Source: Cenococcum geophilum 1.58 (Eukaryota > Ascomycota > Dothideomycetes > Gloniales > Gloniaceae). From it: 64,000 nucleotides of DNA. A program made the position numbers and the translations under genes. The stretch is taken from contig KV748199.1 in the NCBI GenBank assembly GCA_001692895.1, positions 496,001 through 560,000 of the forward strand, in the 5' to 3' direction. This document shows, piece by piece, positions 25,840 to 34,365 of this stretch. Each line of letters begins with the position of its first letter. Position 1 is the stretch's first letter. The notes below the pieces were generated by a model. That model worked only from the letters and a program-made list of their open reading frames with translations, did not search any database and was not told the origin of the DNA.

Positions 25840-26002
25840 TGGGGGGGGGGTACTTAGGGCAGTCTCTTTGAGCTTAGCGGCGTGTCACGTAACAGCGCGC
25901 GGGCCATTGTGTAGATACCTTCTCGGGGCCTTTAAGCCCCTGAGATTCTTCCTCATAGAGCATTATATGTATCATTCCATCAGCCTGCTCAGTGCCCTGA
26001 TA
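25840..26002 (+). repeat. 3' LTR of Copia-2
   Basis: It begins TGGGGGGGGGG and ends CCCTGATA. It retains more G/C than the 5' LTR (AGCGCGCGGGCC, TTCTCGGGGCC), so it is less RIP-damaged. Confidence 0.85.
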
Positions 26003-26012
26003 AATAATATTA

Positions 26013-29000
26013 TCTAAGATAATAGAAACGGAAGAAGGGTAGATATAAGGGCGTTAATATTAAAGAGATAAATAATAATATACCCTTACGCCATTAAAGC
26101 TTAGAGGAGTATTAGATAGCCTATTATAGGGCTAAGCTAGAGCAATATAATAAGTAGCTACTTATATAATATATAGACGATGATATACCATTATGCTATT
26201 AAACCTTGGAAGGGCATTATATAACTAATTGTAAGGCTAAATCGGAGTAAGGTAATAAATGGCTATCCGTATAAGCTCTAGGCGATAATATTATTAATAA
26301 GCTAAATAATAGGGCTACGGATATGCACTATAATAATAATTCTATAATATTTAATAGGGTGCATAACCTGGCGATAGTTAAGACTAATTAGTAAACTTTA
26401 ACTAGAATATTTATGGACGTCTTTTAAACTAAAACATTTAAAGAGGCCACTAGCTATGCTATAGAAAAGCCTCTAGGACGGAACTAAGGAAATTTATAAA
26501 CTGCGGATAATACTATGGCAGTATATAATATTATACCATATATTAAGCGTACTAGCAATACACTAGATAAAACACCTCCCCTATTTTATTTATTTGGTAG
26601 TAAGGCAGAATACGTATAGGTCTTATAGTGGGTAAGCTACGGAACTTTTAACCGCGCTATTAATGAGTGGTTTAACGATATTAGGCTTTAGGGAGTATTT
26701 ACTAACCATTTTTCTTACTAGAGTGCTAATAATGTTAAAGTAAAACTACTTTTAAAATAGATATAATCTAAGAGTAATTAACCGTAGTGGATTAAAACAA
26801 TTATAACTATAGGGGATTAGTAGCTGCTGGTACGTTACCGAAATGCTCTAGAGATTATGTCCTTCCTTATTAGTTATAGCCCTTTCTAAGGAGATATAAC
26901 TTTCTCGCTAGTAAGGTAGTACTTATTAGTAGGAATAAGAATATATAATAAGCTTAATACGGTAGACTAGTGGTAAGAGATATAAGAGTAGCTACCGCTT
27001 GGCGCAACTATAGTGCCAATTATATTAGCTAGCGATAAGACCTAACTAATATAATACGCTGGCGGTAAGAAAGCATAGCCGCTCTATATTTTAATTAGAA
27101 ACATTAAACTGCGCGTTTAATAATCCGTAAATTGACTAGCCCTATTACTGCTTATATACCTCCCGGTTTATATACCTAGTAACTAAATAATATAACTAGC
27201 GGTGTAACATAAGACCCTTACGGCTATCCTTAAACGTATGCTTTAGCGATAACCCTACTACTAGTATAGTTATGCTAATAATGCCTATAGCGTTAGAGAA
27301 AGCTAGTAAAGAAGGAGTACGTCTCCTATGCGCAGATGGCTAGAATTAATACTACTTTCTACTTTTGGCTATATTTATAGCTAATTATAAAGAACAGGTC
27401 ACGCTTATAGGTATTAAGAGTAGCCGTAAATATTTAACTTGTTATATATATACGAATAAACAGCATAATTTAACGACTACCATCTAGTGATTGTGGCCGT
27501 TCTGTATATATTAATTGATAAAAGACTAAATATAAATATAGTAGGAAGGTTGCAATACTAATAAAAAGGATAACTTAGATTATATTTGGCCGTTCTGTAA
27601 CTTTATATAGGGCTATAATCTATCTAATATTTATAAGATAATGGCGCCTAATTTCCTATACTAGGTGCTTAAAGGCCTTACTAGTGAATATCTTATGTAC
27701 TAGATTAAGGGGCTTATATAAAGCGAAATATAGGCCGGAAAATATTAGGGCCTTAATATCCCGCATATAGATGGTTACGGCCAGGAGATATCGAATATTA
27801 ATGTACTTATTACCACCCGCTTTATATAGGTGGAATAATTTACCGATATAATAGTATGGGATAGCTAGGTAAATGTCGGCTAATAGATAGGAAAGATATA
27901 TAAATCTCTATTACAACAATTGGTCCCTACTATAGCACCCTTACTAAAATAGAATAAAGGCGCTATACTATTTATCCGGGCATTTATGGACTTTACTATA
28001 CTATCTTAATATATATTATATAACGAATTAACCATTTAGTACCTAAGCTATAGAAGGCATTTTACTATAGGACTAATAAACGGAATAACTACAAAGAGTA
28101 GATGCTATGATATAACACTATATATCTTAACACTATGCTTTAAAACGAACTTAAGCTATAGGCGTTAACTAATATAATTAATATAGTAGACCTAATAAGC
28201 GTAATATAGACAATATAACTAGGCCCTGCAGTTAATATATGCGTATATCGCTTATATATATAGAACTTCGACGACTATATAACTTAGACACTTTAAAACT
28301 AGAGAATTAATATATCTATCTAGCGTACGGTTAAGGAGGTATAGCGCTAGATAGAGATTACCGACCTTATATCTAAACTAGCCCCCTTTATAAGGGAATG
28401 CTATAAGCAGATTAATAAAATCTGGCGAATAGACTGGGACGTTAACCGACTAAAGGCCGATAACAATTAGGTATTAAAGATGCCCTTAAGTATCTATTAC
28501 AGCGTTATATACTATATTCGCTTTAGAAAGGATGCCACTAACACTAATAAGCTTAATAAGGTGTTTACTTAATATACCCCGTTATAGGCTAATACTAGAG
28601 CCCCCCGCTATAATACTATAATGGTGCGAGAATACAAGCGGGTAAATAATAGCCTCTATAGCAATAAAGTAGGGAGGCTTTATCTACTACTTATAATCTA
28701 GGATACTAGGCAATTAGATAGTAAGGGTAAATACCTAAAATACGCTGGTGCGTTAGTAGAGACCCTCTAAGTTTATAATGGTGGTAAGATTAACATAAGA
28801 ACCGGAATGCTTAGAGTATAGAGTATAAAGCTATCTAATAGTAGGACGAAATGTATGCTAGATACCCTCTAGATATATAATATTAACCATATTATAAGGC
28901 CTATCTCACTTATACCGACGGATATTAACGTTATAGACTGTTTCTTTATAAATAACTATAGCGATTGGGATATATATAATACTATATATAATAAAGATTT

Positions 29001-29200
29001 TAAGCAAATAAATAGGGTATAGGTTAATGCATATATAAGGAAATAGGCTTATACTAGGCGGTAAATAAATACAACTTAGCTAAAATAGCGGTAAGTTATA
29101 ACTAGCGGCGCCGGATTATAATAAAGGGGTAGATTACTGTAACTATAATAAACTAGAATATAATACTACTACGCATTGCCTTTTACACGCTAGCTACCCT
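26013..29200 (+). pseudogene. Plavaka-type DNA transposase relic
   Basis: The plus frame shows a possible zinc-finger-like N-terminus (TLEGHYITNCKAKSE, about 26200-26245) and then a diagnostic block at 27001-27180: GATIVPIILASDKT, YAGGKKA, PLYILIRNI and LIYLPVYI. This is the core signature of fungal Plavaka transposases (usually GATIVPIILASDKTQLTxF ... PVYLTIGNI ... LIGYLPV). A further acidic-box region with DGYGQEISN follows at about 27770. Length of about 1,050 codons fits the family. Plavaka enzymes are DDE transposases of the CACTA/KDZ-related group that cut and paste DNA. It lies inside the giant TIR-bounded interval and is the best candidate for its transposase, though it could itself be a nested element, since its own TIRs were not found. 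Confidence 0.75.
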
Positions 29201-29399
29201 TTATATCCTATACACCGTACTATTTACCTTAAGAGTAGGTAAATATCGCGAGGAACTAGGCTTCTATGCGGTATAGAAAAAATATTATATAAAGTAGGAC
29301 CCTATGCTATGGTAAGGTAATCTAATCGCCCCGTTATAAAGCCTAATAAATAGTTAGGCCGCCCTCCTAACTTATTATTATAAGTTTATTAATAATTCT

Positions 29400-30400
29400 T
29401 CTTTGATTAACGTCTGATATGGATGCTATCTAGCCCTACGCAGACTACTCCGTATATAAGGGAAAAGTAATATTAACGGGAAAAAACCCTTGCTGCTGGG
29501 GGGGAGGAAAAACCCTATGAGCCACCTTAGTAGGATGAAAAACCCTGTTTGCCATGTCCGCATATAGCAGCGGCCCTGCGGGCCTATAGTTATGTCCTGT
29601 CCTCCTTAGATGTTCGAACTTTTTGGGAACTACTGCTTCCTTCTCTAGCTTATTTAAGCTAGGGTTTACTATGTCCCAGCTAGGCCTTGCCACTTAATTG
29701 CTGTGTCTTGCTGTTGTCTCCTATATCTTGGCCATCCCCTGTATGCTATTTCTTATTTGACTATTGCTATATACGCCATGCCTCCCCCCCCCTAGGGCCT
29801 ATTAAAGGCGTAAGGGGGATTTATCCGTTCTAACTACTGTAATACTAATAAGCGAGCGGGATATTGTGTATTTGGGTATCTTTTGTGCCTAGGCCCTAGC
29901 TAGGCCCTTTCTAAGGGTCACCACTCCGTTGAAAGAAGATAGGGAAAACTGTGGGTCGCAATCTAGGCTGCTAGGTAGTATTTGGTAGAAAAAACGGCGA
30001 GTGACCGCATGCTCCACGGGCGATCGCCCTGGGGGTTAGGAGGGGCCGTATATTTGCTCGTTGCTCGTTTGTTTGCGATCGCTCGTTCGTCGATATGAGA
30101 GGTCGTCGATGCTTTCTATTGGGGGTCAGGGGATGCTATCGAATGCTGTTTATCTACGTTGGATCGTATAGGTGCCTTAATAGGAGAATAGCGTAGCTAA
30201 ATTGTAGAGGGCCATAGTAGTGGTTTTCGAGATCTTACCATCTGAAAATTTTTCACTACCGCCTATAACGCTCACAACCACGACCACTAGGTCCTATCGC
30301 ACGCTATATAACGTTTCTGCGTTGGCTCTGAGTCTGAACTTCGAAGACCCAGGTTCGTAGCCGTCACCACGTACAGGTGTAGAGTCCGTTTTCAACGGCC
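29400..30400 (-). mobile_element. short LINE-like non-autonomous retroelement
   Basis: On the minus strand the element ends near 29404 with the same 3' block found at the ends of the two LINEs and of 1-290. Its 5' part (30390-29700) is GC-richer, little RIP-mutated and has no RT. An 82-codon antisense-looking ORF (29693-29445) is conserved only as part of the repeat and has no recognised domain. It is best read as a non-autonomous derivative sharing a LINE 3' tail. GGTTCGTAGCC at 30352-30362 resembles a Pol III B box, which would make it SINE-like; this is weak. Confidence 0.5.
30018..30029. repeat. 12-bp perfect palindrome GGGCGATCGCCC
   Basis: It is self-complementary and lies in the GC-rich 5' part of the short LINE-like element. 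Two further CGATC-rich words follow within 80 bp. Confidence 0.6.
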
Positions 30401-30429
30401 TTATAAGTTTATTAAAACTCCTTTTTATA

Positions 30430-32800
30430 TACTTAGCAAGAGATGCCTAATTTATATTATAAAAGTTAACTAGGTTATTGTTTAAAGTATATTAGGTATA
30501 AGACTTTAGACTGTCTGGCGTCTTTTAGGGAAGTAAGGTGCGTGTAAAAGCTAAATAGTTCTACTAAACTAATATACTTATCCTCTATTTATCCCGTAGA
30601 AAAGTAAATAAAGATGCTATAAGTTAAGTAGTAGCTCCTAAGATAATCTAGATCTTAAAGGGGATAATATTAGGCTCTATACCGTAACTGTCTCTATTAA
30701 AAGGCAAGGCTATTATTAATGTGCTATAGTATAACCTATTATTATTAATTTTAATAATGTTATCTTAACGAACAGTTCTGTTCTTATTAAATAAAAGCCT
30801 ATAAACCCTAAGCGACTATAAGATATCTAAAACCCACACTTAAAAAAATATATATATTACTTAAATAAACAACCGCTATAGAATGACTTTAGATAACGTA
30901 TAAAGCAGCTACTTAGCCTAGTTAATATAATAATATATAGTATCGCTTAGATATATCTTATTATATAAGTAATAACAGGCTCTATACCTAAAGAGCTCTA
31001 TCTTTTTCCCTAGCTAGAAATAAATATAAGCGGTCTAAATATACTAATAAAGTAGATGTGGAAAAAGGCGATTACTATTATAGACCGTTACAAAAACCTA
31101 ATAAATAGAGTATTAAGTATACTACTGGGGCTAGCGGCACGCAAGGTTCGCGGTCCTTAGATTTAGTAGCACTATACTAACTAATTTTTCAGCTATATGA
31201 CTAGCTTAGCGTGTTTTAGTATTATATAATAAATATAGTGCGCAATACCGTTGCTAGGAGCTATAACTGCCTTAAACTAGATACTAAGGCTATAGTAAAG
31301 GAAGTAGCGGAACTACTTAAGGATAACCGCTTTACGCTCGGTAGCCCGGTTAGTACTCTACCTTTTATTATACCTAACTAACTAAGGCTAGAATAGAGAG
31401 ATAAGATTTAGGGCGCTAATTATTACACGTTATATTAAGCGCGTATTCTTTAATACTAGGCTAAGGTTACTTACCCTTAATAAGAATAGTGCTGACCTCC
31501 TCTTGCCTATTACAGCTAATACGATATAGCTTATATACGTAGTAATTTAATATACTCTTAAGGACTATAGAAGCGGAATATAAGTTATTTATAAGTTTAA
31601 AGCCAACGCTATAATTATAGGTAAATCTATAGGAAGCCTCTTACTATACTTACTAAAGCGTATTATAGATAGTTAGGAGCGACTATANAATACNTANAAG
31701 AGCTACTAACCTAAGCGTAATAAAAGGCTATATAGGCTACTTTTATAATAAGTTAATAAGATACGGAATATAACTAAAGATAAGATGCTATAGACTTAGT
31801 AGGCAATTAGCAATCTATTTAAGGATACTATAGAAAATCTAAAGGAACTAGATCCTAAGTATAATAACGGGTTTACTTAATAACCGTATACTATAAGTGT
31901 AAACATATAATATTATATTAATCACATCGTAACGTTATATCGCGATACTCGCTGTATACTATAGCACTTTACCGCCGTTTCCTATGTTATAATATTACGC
32001 TATTTTAATTGTTATATATAGGCTAATAAAGATAATATAATAGGACAACGGTAGCCTAGCGTATTTATCGTAAAGAATAAACCCCAAAACTATATATAAG
32101 GTCTCCTTCTTATAGTATACTAATAAGACGATTTTAATGCTATATAACTATAATATTAACGCTATTTAAGCGCGCCTTAAATAAATTTAAGGTAATAATA
32201 AATAGGAAATAGGAATTAATTATTGTATCTTATAGTGTACTTTTACTAGCGAGTCTAAGGTTATAGATATTATAAATAGTGCTATATTAGAGGATATAAA
32301 GGCCCGCCTATAGAGTAGAGATAGACTAGTAATACTGGAATTTGCTAATAAAGAGGATAAGAGTAGAGAAGGTAGCGGAATAGATAGGGAAAATAACGGC
32401 GACGAAGAGGATAAGAGTAGAGAAGGTAGTGGGATAGATGGGGAAAATAATAGTAAAAATAACGGTAAGAATAAAAACGGTTAGGGGTTTAATAGTACGG
32501 TATTACTATTGCGGCGGGACTTATATAAATATTAAACTTAAAATAGTAGGTTAACTAAAGGGCGTTATTAGGCGTATTAAGGCTATACTATACTACTATT
32601 AGGTTAAAATATGTTCTTTATATAGTATATACTAGGCGTATAGAATAAGCAGAGAATACTAACTGTGTAAAATAAGTAAAGGGTACTAACTGCGTAGAAT
32701 AAGTAAAGGGTACTAACTGCTTAGATTAAGTAAAGTATACTAATTACATGGAATAGGTAAATACTACTAACCGCGTAGACTAAGTAAATACTATTAAGTA
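30430..32800 (+). pseudogene. unknown relic ORF ending in acidic and 9-residue repeats
   Basis: Plus-strand frames with mostly TAA/TAG interruptions extend from about 30430. Examples are VARSYNCLKLDTKAIVKEVA (about 31240) and SKVIDIINSAILEDIKARL (about 32255). The C-terminal part has a 60-bp tandem duplication (about 32350-32460) encoding EDKSREGSGIDRENN-like acidic repeats. It is followed by Y.T.NSRLTKGRY and a 9-residue repeat QNKQRVLTA (six units, 32641-32800). I recognise no family. Position next to the right TIR and plus orientation make it a possible element gene. Confidence 0.4.
32641..32800 (+). repeat. 27-bp tandem repeat (about six units)
   Basis: The unit is close to ACTAACTGCGTAGAATAAGT plus AAAGGGT. 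The 27-bp period preserves a reading frame (QNKQRVLTA), so it may be the repetitive C-terminus of the unknown ORF. Confidence 0.75.
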
Positions 32801-32952
32801 CGCGGGAAGAGCAACGCTTATCTATTGCTTAAAGTAAGTAAGATATATAGAATGTGTAAGGGGGGTATTATATATTAATTATATATTAAGTATAGAGAGA
32901 GCTTAATAGAATAAAGGTATTACTTGCCTAGGTAGCTGTAAATATATAATTA

Positions 32953-33352
32953 GCTATACCGCGTTATTAGATGCGGCAGTATGCTATACCGCGTTATTAG
33001 ATACGGTAGTATGCTTATACCGCGTTACTAGATATGGCAGTATACTACACCGCGTTATTAGATGCGGTAAAATGCTACACCACGTTATTAGATGTGGTAG
33101 AATACTATACTACGTTATTAGATGCGGCAGAATGCTATACCGCGTTATTAGATACGGTAGAATATTATACTACGTTATTAGATACGGCAGAATACTGCAC
33201 TACGTTATTAGATGCGGTAGTATACTTATACCGCGTTGCTAGATGCGGCAGTATGCTGTACTGCGTTATTAGATGCGGCAGTATGCTATATCGCGTTATT
33301 AGATGCGGCAGTATGCTACACCGCGTTATTAGATGCGGTAGTATGCCGCACC
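32953..33352. repeat. 30-bp tandem array with hairpin-forming units (about 13 copies)
   Basis: Each unit contains CCGCGTTATTAGATGCGG, a stem CCGC/GCGG around a 10-nt loop, followed by CAGTATGCTATA. Two units carry an extra base. A 108-codon ORF (33034-33360) is a by-product of the 30-bp period (10-residue repeat CYTALLDAVE). The array sits 80-500 bp inside the right TIR, matching the repeat-rich left subterminal region. Confidence 0.85.
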
Positions 33353-33428
33353 TAAGTTAATACTATACGCTACACGTTGTAGTGCGCGGATTGCGCATTT
33401 AGCCGCCAAATGCCGCCAAATGCTGCGA

Positions 33429-33454
33429 AAATGCTGGTAAATTTTTTCCTGACG
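33429..33454 (-). repeat. right terminal inverted repeat of the giant element
   Basis: On the minus strand it begins CGTCAGGAAAAAATTTACCA, identical to the left end except for the first base. It is followed on the plus strand by ATATTAGACTA, which resumes the gypsy reading. Confidence 0.85.
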
Positions 33455-33800
33455 ATATTAGACTAAAACCTTTTAAAATTATATAAAGGATTTTACTAGT
33501 TATATTTAAGTTAAATCTACTAGCTAAGATAAAGATCTACCCTATATAGTATATTATAATNCTANANCTAGTATATAGGAATATTAANCNACTANTTTAT
33601 AAAGNAGANATATATANAGGANANNAANAAGATAAATAGTAAGTTTTAAAGATTATTAGTTATAAGGATATTAATAATAAAATATAGTAAAAGGTTAAGT
33701 AAATAGGCTATAATAAGACTACCTAGGAACTACTATAAAATTTAAAAAACGCTATAGGAAAGGTATAGGAGTATTAGAGGAAAACAGATTAGGTAATATT
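33455..33800 (+). pseudogene. Ty3/gypsy integrase end and chromodomain (right half)
   Basis: The plus frame resumes IRLKPFKI and continues through FKLNLLAKIKIYPI, a gap of ambiguous bases (about 33561-33631) and a chromodomain reading VLKIISYKDINNK, VK.IGYNKTT.ELL and NLKNAIGKV. Chromodomains of this type direct chromovirus integration to heterochromatin. It aligns with the minus-strand copy at about 61020-60610. Confidence 0.85.
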
Positions 33801-34130
33801 AAGAAGGAGCTAAAGATAAAGGGATTAGTTAAAGGTAATAAATAAGCCGGATTATCTAAGGGATCTACTACTAGCGTATTAGTTATTTCCGCCTCTTCTT
33901 AAATATAATCCTTTTTAGCCTTCTTAGCCTTAAGCTTTAATAGACCTTGCTTTACTAAATATAACTCCTTTAAGTATACCTTTTTATAACCCTTTATTAA
34001 ACGGCTTAGGCGAGTATAAGTATCTAATTAAGCTTTTAGAGCTTAAGACGCCTTATTAAAATAACGCTAAACCTTAGCAAGGGCCTTAGCTAGCTTACTC
34101 TTTAGTCTTTTAGCCACTATTAATATGTAT
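33801..34130 (-). pseudogene. coiled-coil relic ORF, family uncertain
   Basis: The minus frame reads a Lys/Leu-rich helix: AKRLKSKLAKALAKV, LDTYTRLSRLIKGYKKVYLK and KQGLLKLKAKKAKK, with two or three TAA/TAG. It resembles the C-terminal coiled coil of pogo/Fot-like transposases, but there is no DDE domain next to it. Nothing is recognisable from 34130 to the LINE tail at 34366. Confidence 0.3.
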
Positions 34131-34365
34131 AACCCTAAAATAGATTAGATAAGGAACTAGATAATTATAAAGAATAATAAGATAATTATATATTCGCTCG
34201 CGTATACTTAGTATAGGAAAAAGGTTAGCGACTAGATAGAGCCGCGATTATAATATATACTAACTTCTTTTCTATATAACAAGAATAGGACGGTATAACT
34301 TTACTAAGAGAAAGGATAAACGTTACTAGCTAGTTATAATAATTAGACGTAAAAGATCTAATAAA

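Larger units (their letters stand above)
20612..26002 (+). mobile_element. Copia-2: full-length Ty1/copia LTR retrotransposon, RIP-inactivated
   Basis: Short LTRs (164 and 163 bp) bound a plus-strand gag-pol relic. The 5' LTR is followed at once by a half-tRNA primer-binding site. AATAATATTA lies on both sides (20601-20610 and 26003-26012), one base off the left LTR boundary as I drew it. A second, truncated copy of the same family is at 56642-59518. Confidence 0.92.
614..33454. mobile_element. giant TIR-bounded DNA transposon (composite, RIP-degraded)
   Basis: The interval starts TGTCAGGAAAAAATTTACCA and ends with its inverted repeat, 25 of 26 terminal bases matching; the one difference is T/C, a RIP-type change. 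The flanks are two halves of one gypsy gene, and the paralogous gypsy at about 61019 has the unoccupied site, so the whole 32.8 kb behaves as one insertion with at most a 2-bp AT duplication. Nested inside are Copia-1, Copia-2 and a short LINE-like element. The rest, about 20 kb, carries relics of a SNF2 helicase, a CCHC/SF1 helicase, an ankyrin-like ORF, a Plavaka-type transposase and an unknown ORF. The superfamily is inferred, not proven: the Plavaka relic makes a KDZ/Plavaka giant element the leading idea, with a helicase-bearing Academ-like element as an alternative. Some internal genes could be later insertions. Confidence 0.7.

Noticed and set aside
30301..30400. tRNA gene or tRNA-derived SINE head
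   Set aside because: A B-box-like GGTTCGTAGCC is present, but no A box and no cloverleaf stems could be fitted; kept only as a weak hint.
30430..32560. Starship captain (DUF3435 tyrosine recombinase) for the unknown ORF
   Set aside because: A large element invites the idea, but no R-H-R-Y tyrosine recombinase motifs were found, and Starships lack long terminal inverted repeats of this kind.
32953..33352. CRISPR-like array
   Set aside because: Units are contiguous 30-bp tandem repeats without unique spacers, in a eukaryotic repeat region.
33034..33360. 108-residue repetitive protein
   Set aside because: A product of a 30-bp tandem array whose period keeps all frames open; units shift frame where one extra base occurs.
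606..33460. 8-bp TTAGACTA as target duplication of the giant element
   Set aside because: TTAGACTA flanks both ends, but the uninterrupted gypsy copy at 61011-61027 naturally contains TTAGAC and AGACTA close together; the empty site supports only a 2-bp AT duplication.
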